Assembly: GCF_000590925.1 (NCBI RefSeq)
Contig: NZ_CP004372.1
Coordinates: forward strand, 2,647,001 to 2,711,000
DNA length: 64,000 bases
Direction: 5' to 3'
DNA from: Roseibacterium elongatum DSM 19469
GTDB taxonomy: Bacteria > Pseudomonadota > Alphaproteobacteria > Rhodobacterales > Rhodobacteraceae
Shown here: positions 18,663 through 28,471 of the stretch, piece by piece
Layout: the number at the start of each line of letters is the position of its first letter
Numbering within the stretch: the stretch's first letter is position 1
Position numbers and translations under genes: made by a program
The notes under the pieces: model-generated
What the model was told of the DNA's origin: nothing
Database searches by the model: none
What the model saw: only the letters and a program-made list of their open reading frames with translations

Positions 18663-19580
18663 ATGCCATTGACCATGAACCGTGAGGTTTTCATCACCTG
18701 TGCCATCACGGGGTCGGGCGCCACGCAGGACCGATCCCCCCATGTGCCACGCTCGCCCAAGCAGATCGCCGACAGTGCCATCGACGCGGCCAGGGCCGGG
18801 GCGGCCATCGTGCATTGCCACGTGCGCGATCCCGAGACAGGGGCGCCGTCCCGCCGTCTGGATCTCTACCGCGACGTGACCGAGCGTATCCGCGCCGCCG
18901 AGGTCGATGTCGTCCTGAACCTGACCGCCGGAATGGGCGGCGACATGGTCTTTGGCCCGACCGAGGCGCCCCTGCCGCTGAAGGCCGACGCGACCGACAT
19001 GATCGGTGCCACTGCCCGCATGGCCCATATCGCCGAATGCCTGCCCGAGATCTGCACGCTGGATTGTGGCACGATGAATTTCGCCGAGGCCGATTACGTC
19101 ATGACCAACACGCCCGGCATGCTGCGGGCCATGGGGCGGATGATGACCGAGTTGGGCGTCAAGCCCGAGATCGAGGCCTTCGACACCGGCCACCTGTGGT
19201 TCGCCAAGCAGCTGGTGGAGGAGGGCACGCTGGCCCCGCAGGCGCTGGTGCAGCTGTGCATGGGGGTGCCGTGGGGCGCGCCGAACGACCTCAACACGCT
19301 GATGGCGATGGTCAACGCGATCCCGCCCGACTGGACATGGTCGGCCTTTTCGCTGGGACGCGATCAGATGCCTTATGCCGCCGCGGCGGTGCTGGCCGGG
19401 GGAAATGTTCGCGTCGGGCTCGAGGACAACCTGTTTCTCGACAAGGGCGTTCTGGCCACCAATGCGCAACTGGTCGACCGCGCGGTCACGGTGATCGAGG
19501 GCATGGGCGCGCGGGTGATCGGCCCGGATGCGGTGCGCGCCCGGCTGGGCCTGACCAAGCGCGCCCCGGTCCCGTCATGA
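18663..19580 (+). CDS. Beta-keto acid cleavage enzyme (BKACE), probable 3-dehydrocarnitine cleavage enzyme
   Basis: A 305-residue TIM-barrel zinc enzyme of the BKACE (former DUF849) family, which condenses a beta-keto acid with acetyl-CoA and cleaves it into acetoacetate and a new CoA ester. Zinc and substrate residues are visible in [14 protein letters not shown] (HxH) and in the glutamate region [17 protein letters not shown] ribosome site precedes ATG 18663. It overlaps the next gene, carnitine 3-dehydrogenase, by four bases; that pairing is the known L-carnitine route in Sinorhizobium and Pseudomonas, in which dehydrocarnitine yields betainyl-CoA and acetoacetate. Carnitine as substrate is inferred from this context. 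Confidence 0.87.
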   Translation: MPLTMNREVFITCAITGSGATQDRSPHVPRSPKQIADSAIDAARAGAAIVHCHVRDPETGAPSRRLDLYRDVTERIRAAEVDVVLNLTAGMGGDMVFGPTEAPLPLKADATDMIGATARMAHIAECLPEICTLDCGTMNFAEADYVMTNTPGMLRAMGRMMTELGVKPEIEAFDTGHLWFAKQLVEEGTLAPQALVQLCMGVPWGAPNDLNTLMAMVNAIPPDWTWSAFSLGRDQMPYAAAAVLAGGNVRVGLEDNLFLDKGVLATNAQLVDRAVTVIEGMGARVIGPDAVRARLGLTKRAPVPS

Positions 19581-20980
19581 GGGGCGCAAGGAAGGCCGCG
19601 ATCGTCGGGGGCGGCGTCATCGGCGGCGGGTGGGCGGCGCGGTTCCTGCTCAACGGTTGGGATGTCGCCGTTTTCGACCCAGACCCCGAGGCCGAACGCA
19701 AGATCGGCGAAGTTCTGGCCAATGCCCGCCGGTCCCTGCCGTCGCTCTATGACCGGGCGCTTCCGCCCGAGGGCAGGCTGAGCTTCCATGACGACCTCGC
19801 CGAGGCCGTGACCGATACTCATTGGGTGCAGGAAAGCGTGCCCGAACGCCTCGATCTCAAGCACGCGGTGCATGCCGATCTGACCCGGTTCGCGCCCGAG
19901 ATGGCGGTGATCGGGTCCTCGACCTCAGGGTTCAAACCCTCGGACCTGGCGCGCGAGGGCGCGAGCGTGATCGTGGCGCATCCGTTCAACCCGGTCTACC
20001 TGCTGCCCTTGGTCGAACTGGTGGGCGCGGCCGATCACCGCGCCCGCGCCAGCGCCATCCTGCGGGAGGTCGGGATGTTCCCGCTGAACATCCGGCACGA
20101 GATCGACGCCCATATCGCAGACCGCCTGCTGGAAGCGGTCTGGCGCGAAAGCCTGTGGCTGGTCCAGGACGACGTCGCCACGACGCAGGAAATCGACGAG
20201 GCCATCCGCATGGGCTTTGGCCTGAGATGGGCGCAGATGGGCCTGTTCGAAACTTATCGCATCGCTGGCGGCGAAGCCGGCATGGCACATTTCATGGCTC
20301 AGTTCGGCCCGGCGCTGCGCTGGCCGTGGACGAAACTGACCGATGTGCCCGACTTAACCCAGGAACTTGTCGACCAGATCGCGGCGCAATCCGATGCGCA
20401 ATCGGGGCATATGTCGATCCGGGAGTTGGAACGCCTGCGCGATGACAACCTTGTCGGCATCCTGCGTACGCTCAAACGATCGCAGAGCGGGGCCGGTGCC
20501 ACGATCACCGCCCATGAGGCCGCCTTGCCCGCGCCTCTGACGGTCCGGCGCAGAGTGCCGCAAAGCTGGGCCGATGCGCAGGGTCGTGTGAGCGAGGCGC
20601 AGGTCCTGCGGCTGGCCGCGCAGGCGCAGGATCGTTTGCGGCAGGTTGTCGGCTGCGATGTGGCGGGCGGCGTGGCGGATTGGGGCTTGGCCGCCCGCGA
20701 AACCGCGTTGTGCCATACCCATGGGCTGTCGGCCGGAGACAATGTGTCGGTCGACACGCATGTGGTCCGGGCCGATGGTATCGATTTGCGTCTGCGGCAT
20801 CGGATCGCGAAGGATGATGGCACGCTGTGTGCCACGGTTGAAAGTGGGCTTGTCCATGTGGATCTGGCCACAGGGGCGCCCTGTTTTCCGCCACAAGCCG
20901 TCGCCGCGCGACTGCGCCAGATGGCCGGCGTCCCGGCCGTGCCGCCGGATGCGCCGAGCACGGGCCAGCGGCCCGGCTGA
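19577..20980 (+). CDS. lcdH: L-carnitine 3-dehydrogenase fused to a betainyl-CoA thioesterase domain
   Basis: A 467-residue two-domain protein. Residues about 1-310 form a 3-hydroxyacyl-CoA-dehydrogenase-type NAD enzyme: Rossmann loop [19 protein letters not shown], then the catalytic-domain segments [15 protein letters not shown] (catalytic His) and [13 protein letters not shown] typical of carnitine dehydrogenase. Residues about 330-467 resemble a hot-dog thioesterase ([16 protein letters not shown]). The same fusion is known in rhizobia, where the second domain hydrolyses betainyl-CoA to glycine betaine. With the preceding BKACE gene (ATGA overlap) it makes a compact carnitine-to-betaine pathway; no transporter or regulator for it is seen here. 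Confidence 0.87.
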   Translation: MRGARKAAIVGGGVIGGGWAARFLLNGWDVAVFDPDPEAERKIGEVLANARRSLPSLYDRALPPEGRLSFHDDLAEAVTDTHWVQESVPERLDLKHAVHADLTRFAPEMAVIGSSTSGFKPSDLAREGASVIVAHPFNPVYLLPLVELVGAADHRARASAILREVGMFPLNIRHEIDAHIADRLLEAVWRESLWLVQDDVATTQEIDEAIRMGFGLRWAQMGLFETYRIAGGEAGMAHFMAQFGPALRWPWTKLTDVPDLTQELVDQIAAQSDAQSGHMSIRELERLRDDNLVGILRTLKRSQSGAGATITAHEAALPAPLTVRRRVPQSWADAQGRVSEAQVLRLAAQAQDRLRQVVGCDVAGGVADWGLAARETALCHTHGLSAGDNVSVDTHVVRADGIDLRLRHRIAKDDGTLCATVESGLVHVDLATGAPCFPPQAVAARLRQMAGVPAVPPDAPSTGQRPG

Positions 20981-21015
20981 GACGCGCGCGGATGCCGCGC
21001 GGCACGCGCCCGCCG

Positions 21016-21586
21016 TCAAAGCAGTTGCATCACCGCCCACGCACCGAGGCCAAGCACAAGCACGATCAGCACGATACGACCCGTAGGAATGTCGAGTTCC
21101 GCAATGCGGGGGCCGAAGAGATGTGCCAGTGCCGCAAGTCCGAAATACCGGATGCCGCGCGAGGCCGCGATCGCCGCGATGAACAGCGGAAAACTCCCCT
21201 CGACCGCGCCCGCGCCCAATGTGGCAAGCTGCATCGGGGCGGGCGAGAACGACACGAGGAACACCGACCAGAAAAAGCCGCTCCCCTCCAGGTTCTCGGA
21301 CATGGCGTTGAAATCCTCCAGCAATCCCATCCATTCCAGAACGGGCCGCACCACGGGATCGAACAGCCACAGGCCCACCCCATAGAACAGCGCCGCCCCC
21401 AGCAGGCAGCCGACCCAGATCGACGCCGCAATCGTGGTGGAATGGCGGTGATGGCCGACCATCGAGGGGGGCGACGACGGTTTCCAGCGGAATGGGCACC
21501 ACCGTGCTTTCGGCAAAGGACAGGGCGCCCAGCCCGGTCCGGTGGCGGGCGAGCCGCTCGGTCAAGGGGCGGACACGGTCAGCCAT
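21016..21586 (-). pseudogene. DedA/VTT-family membrane protein with a +1 frameshift in a G6/C6 run
   Basis: The N-terminus (MADRVRPLTERLARH ... ESTVVPIPLETVV) is in one frame and the rest (MVGHHRHSTTIAASIWVGCL onward to AWAVMQLL) in the next. Dropping one base from the six-base run at 21466-21471 joins them into a 189-residue SNARE-associated/DedA-like (VTT) membrane protein reading IPLETVVAPSMVGHH. The family is linked to envelope homeostasis and lipid flipping. Its start overlaps the stop of the MATE gene (ATGGCTGA), so both share a transcript and an EcfG-type promoter. The disruption may be real or a homopolymer sequencing error; the latter seems more likely. Confidence 0.75.
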
Positions 21587-22985
21587 GGCGGGGCCTCGAC
21601 AGACGTTGCATGGCGGCGGCCGGGGCGGTCAGAAAACGCCATCGCGCCCGCGTCAGATCGTTGACCTGCGTGGCCGACAGGGCAAGCCATGCGCCCATCG
21701 CGTTGGCGATCACCGCGGCCGCCAGAATGCCGGCATAGCCGAACAGGCTGACGCCGAGCCAGGCCAGGGGCACATAGAACAGGCCGATCCGCGTCAGGCT
21801 CAGCCCCAGCGCCCAGGCGGCGCGCGACCGCGCCGTCAACGCGGCATTGGCCGCGATCACCAGGCCATAGCCTGCAAGGCTCCAGCCGACGATGCCCAGA
21901 TATTGGGCGGTGAACTCGGCGGCGGTTCCGCTGTCGGTCATCAGCTGCGCAAGCGGCATGGCGAAAACCCAAAGCGCCAGACCGGCGATCAACCCGTAGG
22001 CGACGGCAAACCAGGTGCCGATGCGCACGGCCTCGCGTGCCCGGTCGGGCAATTCGGCGCCCCAGGCCTGGCCGACGATCGGCGCAAGGCCCGCCGACAG
22101 GGCGAAGAACGGCACCAGTGTGACCGATTGCACGCGCGCGGCGGCGCCAAAACCCGCGACGGCCTGATCGCCCACCGTGGCCACGGCCGCGGTGACAAGG
22201 GCCATGCCGGCGGGATTGATCGCGCGCGACAGGGCGGCGGGCAGCCCGACCGATGTCATCTCGGCAATCGATGCCCGCAGGCTGGGTCCCTCGCATCGCG
22301 CGGCGCTTAGGCGGCCGCGGCGGATGGCCAGCGCAAGGACCACCGCCCCGGCAATCGCCCGTGCAATCAGCGTCGCGATGCCCGCCCCGGCCATGCCGAA
22401 CGCTGCGATAGGGCCCCAACCAAAGACGAACAGCGGGGTCAACGCGATGTTGAGCACCGCCGTCAGCACCATCATCGCCGAGGGCGTGGCGCCGTCGCCT
22501 GCCGCGCGGAAGGCGGCATTCAGGATCATGGTGACGACCAGGATCGGAAAGCTGGCCGCCCACCACGGAATATAGGCCAGAACCGCGTCCAGAACCGCCC
22601 CGCGCGCACCCAGCGCGGCAAAGAGCCAAGGCGCGGACAGCGCCAGCAACGCAGCGATGGCACACCCCAGCGCCGCCCCGAAGCCCGTGGCATAAAAGGT
22701 CATCCTAGCCACGTGGGGGCGCGGTGCCTCGCGACCGATCGCCTGGGACAGCGCCGTGTTCGCCCCGGCGCTCATGCCGATGGAAAAGGCGCTTACGGCG
22801 ACAATGACCGGATAGACGAAGCCGATCGCGGCCAGTTCCGCCTCGCCCACGCGCGCCAGGAAATACGCGTCGGCCAGGCCAATCAGCAGCACGCCCAGAA
22901 TGCCGAGCGACATCGGCGCGCTGATCTTGAGCAGGGCGCGGGCGACGGGGGTGCGGGTCAGGGTGTCGGGGGCGGCGTCGCTCAT
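21579..22985 (-). CDS. MATE family multidrug/drug-sodium efflux transporter
   Basis: A 468-residue inner-membrane protein with about twelve hydrophobic segments in two MatE halves. The N-terminal part ISAPMSLGILGVLLIGLADAYFL and the second-half start SVGLPAALSRAINPAGM are typical of the family, which exports cationic drugs or metabolites against sodium or protons. An EcfG-type promoter lies 53-78 bases upstream of the start. It is the first gene of a two-gene operon with the frameshifted DedA-like gene. Confidence 0.92.
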   Translation of the reverse strand: MSDAAPDTLTRTPVARALLKISAPMSLGILGVLLIGLADAYFLARVGEAELAAIGFVYPVIVAVSAFSIGMSAGANTALSQAIGREAPRPHVARMTFYATGFGAALGCAIAALLALSAPWLFAALGARGAVLDAVLAYIPWWAASFPILVVTMILNAAFRAAGDGATPSAMMVLTAVLNIALTPLFVFGWGPIAAFGMAGAGIATLIARAIAGAVVLALAIRRGRLSAARCEGPSLRASIAEMTSVGLPAALSRAINPAGMALVTAAVATVGDQAVAGFGAAARVQSVTLVPFFALSAGLAPIVGQAWGAELPDRAREAVRIGTWFAVAYGLIAGLALWVFAMPLAQLMTDSGTAAEFTAQYLGIVGWSLAGYGLVIAANAALTARSRAAWALGLSLTRIGLFYVPLAWLGVSLFGYAGILAAAVIANAMGAWLALSATQVNDLTRARWRFLTAPAAAMQRLSRPRHG

Positions 22986-23037
22986 GATGCGCGCCGGCCC
23001 GTTGGTCGGGGGATGTCATGCGGTTTCATCCTGCGTG

Positions 23038-23063
23038 AACGCGATTGCGGGCGTCCCGGTTCC
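23038..23063 (-). promoter_or_regulatory. EcfG-type promoter for the MATE-DedA operon
   Basis: On the minus strand GGAAC (23063-23059), 17 bases, CGTT (23041-23038). This matches the alphaproteobacterial general stress sigma factor consensus. Confidence 0.7.
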
Positions 23064-23092
23064 ATGGGTCATGACACCAATCTGCCGTGCGG

Positions 23093-23117
23093 GGAACATG
23101 CGCGACCCAAATCCGTT
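23093..23117 (+). promoter_or_regulatory. EcfG-type promoter for the phospholipase D-like gene
   Basis: GGAAC (23093-23097), 16 bases, CGTT (23114-23117). Its location rules out an upstream in-frame ATG at 23098 as a start for this transcript. It is back to back with the promoter for the MATE gene. Confidence 0.72.
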
Positions 23118-23169
23118 ATCCTTGCAACACAAGACCATGTTCCCCGATGCCGCCATTCGAAAGGCCAAG

Positions 23170-24741
23170 ATGCTGACGCAACCCCAATCCGATACCGACC
23201 TCGACCCCGAACCGTCCATCCTTCCCCTGATTACCGCTGCCGAGGTCTATCCGGCGATGGAGCGCGCCTTTCTCGAGGCGCAGCACGAAATCTGGGCCGG
23301 ATACCGGGTGTTCGATCTGTTCACGCGGCTGCGCAGCCCCGAGGGCCGCGCCATCGGCGACACTTGGTTCGACCTGATCACGCACACGTTGCGCCGCGGT
23401 GTGCATATCCACATGGCGCTGTCGGATTTCGACCCGATCATGGCGACCGCGCTTCACCGCGACACATGGCGTTCGATGCGGGCCTTTCTGGCGGCGGCCG
23501 AACTGGCGGGCGAGGGGGCGAAGCTCGACCTCGTGGCGGCCGCCCATCCCGCGCGCGTGGGCCGCCCGCACCGGCTGCTGTTCTGGCCATGGGTGCGGCG
23601 GCGTCTGAAGGAAACGGTCGATGGGCTCAATGCCCTCGACCCGGCCACCCGCGACCGCCGGCTGCATCACCTCCCGGGGTTGGCCCGCCATGTCGAGCGT
23701 TGCGACACAGGCGCCTTGCGGCCGAAGAAATGGCCGCCTGCCGACCTGCTGCCGGCCACGCATCACCAGAAGATAGCGGTCTTCGACCGGCATCTGCTGT
23801 GTGTCGGTGGGCTGGATCTGGACGAACGCCGCTATGACGACCCCGAGCATCGCCGCCGCCGCGACGAGACCTGGCATGACGTGCAGGTCATGGTCCGCGG
23901 CGGCCCGGCGGTCGACGAGGCGCAGACCCATCTTGAGACATTCCTCAAGGTCACTGCGGGCCACAGCGATCCGCCGCCGGCCACGCATCTCTTGAGCACC
24001 CTGTCGCGAAAGCGCCAGGTCACCACGCCGTTCATGGGGCCCAAACCCCTGCGACGCACGCTCGAGGCCGCTCATCTGGCGCGGATCGGGTCGGCGCGGC
24101 GTCTGATCTACCTGGAAACGCAGTTCTTCCGTGACCACGGCATCGCACAGGCCCTCGCCCGTGCCGCGAGGTCAAATCCCGATCTAAGGTTGGTCCTGGT
24201 GCTGCCCGCAGCCCCAGAGGACGTGGCCTTCGACGGCAAGACCTCGATGGATGCGCGCTACGGCGAAGGGCTGCAGGCCGCCGCGATCCAGACCGTAGAG
24301 CAGGCGTTCGGCCCGCGTGCCGCCATCTGCTCGCCCGTGCGGCCGCAGGCCTTCGACAGCGGCGGGCGCGATTGCAGCGCGGGATCGCCGATCATCTATG
24401 TCCATGCGAAGGTCTCGATCTTCGACACGACAAGCGCGATCATCTCCTCGGCCAATCTGAATGGCCGCAGTCTGCAATGGGACACCGAGGCGGGGATCGA
24501 ACTGACCGATCCCGCGCTGATCACCGACTTTCGCGCGCGCGTGCTGACCCATTGGCTGGGCGACCCACCTGAGGAGGATTTTACAAATCCCGACACGGCG
24601 GTGGCCGCCATCAGGGCCCGCGCACAGCGCAACCTCGAGGTCGCCCCCGAGGAGCGCAAGGGATTTCTGGTGCCCCATGACCCCGAACCGGCGCGGGCCT
24701 TTGGCCGTCGCGCGCCGGGCATTCCACAGGCGATGGTCTGA
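23170..24741 (+). CDS. Phospholipase D-like protein with two HKD motifs
   Basis: A 523-residue member of the PLD/cardiolipin synthase superfamily. Both catalytic HKD motifs are present: HHQKIAVFD at about residue 200 with the following GGLDLDERRYDDP, and VHAKVSIFD at about 415 followed by SSANLNGRSLQWDTE. There is no predicted signal peptide or N-terminal membrane anchor, so it may act on lipids from the cytoplasmic side, or be a transphosphatidylase. ATG 23170 was chosen; ATG 23137 would add eleven residues and cannot be excluded. An EcfG-type promoter directly upstream indicates expression under general stress. Confidence 0.85.
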   Translation: MLTQPQSDTDLDPEPSILPLITAAEVYPAMERAFLEAQHEIWAGYRVFDLFTRLRSPEGRAIGDTWFDLITHTLRRGVHIHMALSDFDPIMATALHRDTWRSMRAFLAAAELAGEGAKLDLVAAAHPARVGRPHRLLFWPWVRRRLKETVDGLNALDPATRDRRLHHLPGLARHVERCDTGALRPKKWPPADLLPATHHQKIAVFDRHLLCVGGLDLDERRYDDPEHRRRRDETWHDVQVMVRGGPAVDEAQTHLETFLKVTAGHSDPPPATHLLSTLSRKRQVTTPFMGPKPLRRTLEAAHLARIGSARRLIYLETQFFRDHGIAQALARAARSNPDLRLVLVLPAAPEDVAFDGKTSMDARYGEGLQAAAIQTVEQAFGPRAAICSPVRPQAFDSGGRDCSAGSPIIYVHAKVSIFDTTSAIISSANLNGRSLQWDTEAGIELTDPALITDFRARVLTHWLGDPPEEDFTNPDTAVAAIRARAQRNLEVAPEERKGFLVPHDPEPARAFGRRAPGIPQAMV

Positions 24742-24975
24742 CGGTCGCGCGCGCGGGTGATGCCGCGCTCGGTCCCCCGCCGTGACCCATTCTGCTCAGA
24801 TCCAGCCCCGTTTGCGCCGCAAGGGCGACATGCCGCGGGCGGGGGCGCAGCAGCGTGCGACCTCGATGGTGTGCGGCGGATCCCGATGCGCCGATCTGTC
24901 CGGGCGAACGGCGGAACCAGCGGGGCCGCCCGCGCATTTTCCTGTCAGACGACTTCACGCACAAAGGGGTTTCCC

Positions 24976-25602
24976 ATGTCCAGCAACGAGTTTTCCGACC
25001 AGATGCCGCGCCAGGACGGCGATCCGCAGGCGCAGGCAGCGGCCTATGATGCCGGCCGCCACGCAGGCGCGAACCAATGGGTTCTCTACGCCCTTGGCAT
25101 CATCTCGATCCTTGGCGGCGTCATCGCCATCGCGATGCCGCTTCTGGGAACGTTTGCGGCGGCGTTCGTGGCCGGCGCGGCCCTGGTGGCCAGTGGCTTG
25201 ATGGGCCTGCTGACCGCGTTTCGCCGTCACGAAGGATGGCACGTCGCCGCCGCCTTCGCCGTGGCGCTTTTGTCGATCGTCGTCGGCGTGCTGATTTTCC
25301 TGCAGCCTGTCGCGGGCGTCTTCGCGCTCACGACCTTGGTCATCGCCTGGTTCGGGGCAAGCGGCCTGTTGCGCATCTGGTACGGCGCGAAGAGCCTCGG
25401 CGCCAACTCCGGCTCGGGCGGCGGCTGGATGCTGGCTTTCGGCATCCTGTCGGTGGCGGTCGCGGTGATGCTCTGGTTCGGCCTGCCTTTCAGCGCCACA
25501 TGGGTTCTGGGCGTGCTGCTCGGGATCGATCTGGCGGTCTGGGGCGCCTTGATGATTGCGCTTGCCGTGCGCATCGGGCGCGGCCTGCCCGCCGCCGCTT
25601 GA
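24976..25602 (+). CDS. HdeD family (DUF308) membrane protein
   Basis: A 208-residue protein with a hydrophilic N-terminal 35 residues and six membrane segments in three repeated pairs, the DUF308/HdeD pattern (for example LYALGIISILGGVIAIAMP). E. coli HdeD contributes to acid resistance at high cell density; the activity is unknown. ATG 24976 has a weak ribosome site (AAAGGGG). Upstream at 24913 there is GGAAC followed after 17 bases by CATT, a poor EcfG match, so stress control is possible but not shown. It converges with the cytochrome gene at 25660. Confidence 0.82.
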   Translation: MSSNEFSDQMPRQDGDPQAQAAAYDAGRHAGANQWVLYALGIISILGGVIAIAMPLLGTFAAAFVAGAALVASGLMGLLTAFRRHEGWHVAAAFAVALLSIVVGVLIFLQPVAGVFALTTLVIAWFGASGLLRIWYGAKSLGANSGSGGGWMLAFGILSVAVAVMLWFGLPFSATWVLGVLLGIDLAVWGALMIALAVRIGRGLPAAA

Positions 25603-25633
25603 TGGGGTCGCGGCAGCGGCTGCGCGCGCGCAA

Positions 25634-25660
25634 AGTGTCATGTGCCGCGCGTATGACACT
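25634..25660. terminator. Hairpin between the converging hdeD-like and cytochrome genes
   Basis: AGTGTCAT (25634-25641) and ATGACACT (25653-25660) form a perfect 8-base stem with an 11-base GC-rich loop. No T tract follows, so it is only a candidate terminator; it touches the stop codon of the cytochrome gene. Confidence 0.35.
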
Positions 25661-26103
25661 CAGGGTGCGGGCGCGTCGCGCAGGGCCGCGACATCGGCTT
25701 CGGTGACGGTCGCGTCATAGCGGTTGCCGAAATTCTGCTGGATGTAGCTAACCACCGCGACCACTTGCGCATCGCTGAGCCAGTCGCCGAAAGCCGGCAT
25801 TGCCGCCTGTCCATTCAGCAGGATCCATGTCGGATAGCGAAAGCCCGCTAGCCGGGGATTGGCCGCCAGCGGCGGATAGGCCGCCGCGCCGACAGCGCCC
25901 TGGCCCTGCGGCTGATGGCACCCGGCGCAGGCCGTCCGGTAGAGCGTCGCGCCGTCTTCGGCCAGAAAGCCCTCGGTGGTGGCACCCAGGTCGGCCGAGG
26001 CGCCCGAGGTTTCGCTGTGCCGGCCTTCCTCGCTGTCCTGGGCGGCGACCGGCAACGCGGCCGCCAGCGTCAAGGCCGTGCAGGTGGTGGCAAATCGGGT
26101 CAT
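25660..26103 (-). CDS. Periplasmic mono-heme cytochrome c, last gene of the oxidase operon
   Basis: A 147-residue secreted protein: signal peptide about 1-20 (TRFATTCTALTLAAALPVAAQ), then a class I cytochrome c domain with heme site CAGCH (about residue 60) and a methionine ligand in AAMPAFGDW (about 105). The start at 26103 overlaps the stop of the flavin amine oxidase gene by four bases (ATGA), so it is probably the electron acceptor for that exported flavoenzyme or for another dehydrogenase of the operon. It has close to the size of the cytochromes that pair with Tat-exported dehydrogenases. Confidence 0.87.
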   Translation of the reverse strand: MTRFATTCTALTLAAALPVAAQDSEEGRHSETSGASADLGATTEGFLAEDGATLYRTACAGCHQPQGQGAVGAAAYPPLAANPRLAGFRYPTWILLNGQAAMPAFGDWLSDAQVVAVVSYIQQNFGNRYDATVTEADVAALRDAPAP

Positions 26104-27732
26104 TGGCCATCTCCTTGTTGCGTGGAGTACAGCCCGCTGGCGGCAACCTCGTGCAAGCGGCGGATCGCATCGAGCGCCGAGAGGATCGAGCCCTCCTGCC
26201 AGCCCGGCAGATAGCTCAGGTGTTCGCCCGCGCAGACGATCCGGCGGTCGACCCGGGCGGCCGCACGGTAGCTTTCGCCCCTCTCGTCCCAGTTCGAATA
26301 GCATCCCAGCATCCAGGGAACGCGATGCCAGCTCAACACCACGCCGGTGTCGAATTCCTCGCGCGCCTCGGGGTGGATCTGCTCGACCTGTGACAGGATG
26401 CTTTCCAGCCGCTCGTCGGGCGACATGGAGTTGTAGGCATAGGCCTGTGGCCCGTAGATATACCCGCCAAGCAACACGCCCGGTCCGGAGGAATGCATCT
26501 CGTTCGAGGGATAGCCGATTTCGGCGATGGGCAGGTCGGTAAAGGTGATCCCGCCGTAGATCGCATGGTCGCTTTCCCAGAAGCGCCGGCGCATCTGCAG
26601 CCCCGCCTTGACCGACTCATGATAGTGCAGTTCCCGCATGGCGGCGCGCATATCCGCCGACACATCGACCTCGAGTTGGCTGAGAACACTGAACGGGATG
26701 GTGCATACGCACCAGTCTGCCGTGGCGCGCCGGATGTCGCTCCCGGCGCCGTCCGAGGCGTCGTATTCAACCGTCACCCCGCCATTGTCCTGCATGATCC
26801 GCGTGACGCGGGCATTGTAGGTGATGAGATCGCCAACCTGGCGCTCGAACCCGTGTGGGATTTCCTCCATGCCGCCGATCGGCTGGAACATCGGGGCATG
26901 GTGGCGATAGGTGGTGTGGTTGCGCAGGTACTGCCAAAAGCGCGACGAAACGATGTCGCCCAGGTCGATCGGGCGTTCGGCCATCGGCTCGGCGTTCATC
27001 CACCCCCCCGCCGGGCGCGCCGTCATCGGGATAGCCGCGATAGGACGACACATCCAGACGCTCGACATAGCGGTAGCGGTCGTCCAGAACGCCAAAGCTC
27101 TTGAGGCTTTCCAGCACCATCTCGGCGTCCTCTTGCGTGATCTGATCGCTGAACGCGCCCTGGTTCACGCCCTTGGCAAGCATTTCGCTGATGCCACCGA
27201 CATAGTCGGCCCAGATCTTGTGATAGCGCTGTGGCCGGCCATCGAAGGCGCGGATCGAATGCACATAGGCGTTCTGGTTTTCCTGCACGAACACCTCGAG
27301 CGGCACGTTCAGGCGGCGGCAATAATCCAGAACGGCCCGGTGATGATGCGGAATGCGCCACGGCCCGATATTGATGTACTGGCCCTGTGCGAAATTCGCC
27401 GTCTGCCGGTAGCCGCCCAGTTCCTCGACCTCGTCATTCGCGCCAAGGGTCCAGCAGCGTCCGCCGGCGCGGCGCTGATACTCGAGGATCTGAACGTCGT
27501 AGCCGGCATTGCGCAACTCGTAGGCGGCCGTCATCCCCGCAAGGCCCGCGCCCAGGATCAGGACCCGTGCCCCCTGGGGCGCGCCTTGCAGGTCGGGCGG
27601 CCCGTCGTAGGGCGAGGGCAGGGCATGGCCCATCGCCGTCATCGCGCCCATCATCGCGCTGGCGCCGCCGGCCATGCCGATCAACTGCAGAAGGTCGCGC
27701 CGGGACATCTGGAACGGGGTGTCGTCTTGCAT
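26100..27732 (-). pseudogene. Tat-exported flavin monoamine/amino-acid oxidase with a +1 frameshift in a G7/C7 run
   Basis: The N-terminal frame has a Tat motif (MSRRDLLQLIGM), the FAD loop ILGAGLAGMTAAYELRNAG and the GGRCWTLG motif; the C-terminal frame carries substrate and FAD closing segments (RIVCAGEHLSYLPGWQEGSI). The frames join if one base is dropped from the seven-base run at 27003-27009, giving a 543-residue flavin amine oxidase. Such enzymes oxidise amines or L-amino acids; being in the periplasm beside a c-type cytochrome, it may act as a dehydrogenase feeding electrons to the oxidase rather than making peroxide. The indel may be a sequencing error. It lies 12 bases after the CtaG-like gene. 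Confidence 0.8.
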
Positions 27733-27744
27733 GGGGCTTCTCCT

Positions 27745-28455
27745 TCACGAGGTCGGACGGTCGGGGTGGGTGTCGCGGAAGAACCGCAAGGTGAGGTTGG
27801 CGATCGAGGTCAGGAACAAGGCCCCGCCCGCGACCCACATCAAGGCACCGGCCAGCTGCTGATCCGCCAGGGCCGTGAGGCCATAGGGCGGTGTCGTGGC
27901 GATGTGCCACCCATGCCAGGCGGCCGGGGCCAGCGTCAGAAGGGTGGCGTAGAGCGTCAGCTGCGCGCCCGTCAGCGCCGCGGCGGGCAACGCGCGCTCG
28001 GGGCGCGCACGCATGGTTGCAAAAAGCAGCGTCGCAGCGGCGAACAGGCTGATATGCATCGCCCAATAGGCGCCATCGCTTTCCAGCGTCGCCTGGTAGG
28101 GCGCAGGCGCATGCCAGACCCAGAACAGACCGGCGAACAGCGCCGCGAAAGGCAGGGGCGGCCAGCGCAGGCGGGGCAGCGCTGCGGCCAGGAGCGGCGC
28201 CGCCACCAGCGTCAGAAGGATATGCTGGCCCACCCGTGCCGAGAACAGCGCGATCGAGGCGGCGCAGAGCGGCGAGACGAACAGAACCGTCACAAGACCC
28301 CAGGCCATCGCAAAGCGGAGGCGGTTTTCGGCAATGCGCCACCCCAGGACCCAGACGAGCGCCAACCCGATCAGAAGCGTGGGCTCCAGGGTCCAGCGCG
28401 ACCACAGTTCGGCGGGCAGGGGCGGGGCACCGCAAAAGGGAATGTATGTGTCCAT
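27745..28455 (-). CDS. Cytochrome c oxidase assembly protein, CtaG (caa3-type) family
   Basis: A 236-residue inner-membrane protein with about seven hydrophobic segments and the pattern of the caa3_CtaG family (PF09678), for example FVSPLCAASIALFSARVGQHILLT and an HAPAPYQATL loop. Family members help assemble the copper centres or heme-copper subunit of caa3 oxidases. GGAGG precedes ATG 28455; ATG 28464 would add three residues. It follows the small membrane protein gene by 16 bases within the oxidase operon. Confidence 0.87.
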   Translation of the reverse strand: MDTYIPFCGAPPLPAELWSRWTLEPTLLIGLALVWVLGWRIAENRLRFAMAWGLVTVLFVSPLCAASIALFSARVGQHILLTLVAAPLLAAALPRLRWPPLPFAALFAGLFWVWHAPAPYQATLESDGAYWAMHISLFAAATLLFATMRARPERALPAAALTGAQLTLYATLLTLAPAAWHGWHIATTPPYGLTALADQQLAGALMWVAGGALFLTSIANLTLRFFRDTHPDRPTS

Positions 28456-28471
28456 CGTGTCCTCCATTGGC

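Noticed and set aside
24913..24938. EcfG promoter for the HdeD-like gene
   Set aside because: GGAAC is followed after 17 bases by CATT, not CGTT or GGTT, so it was not listed as a feature.
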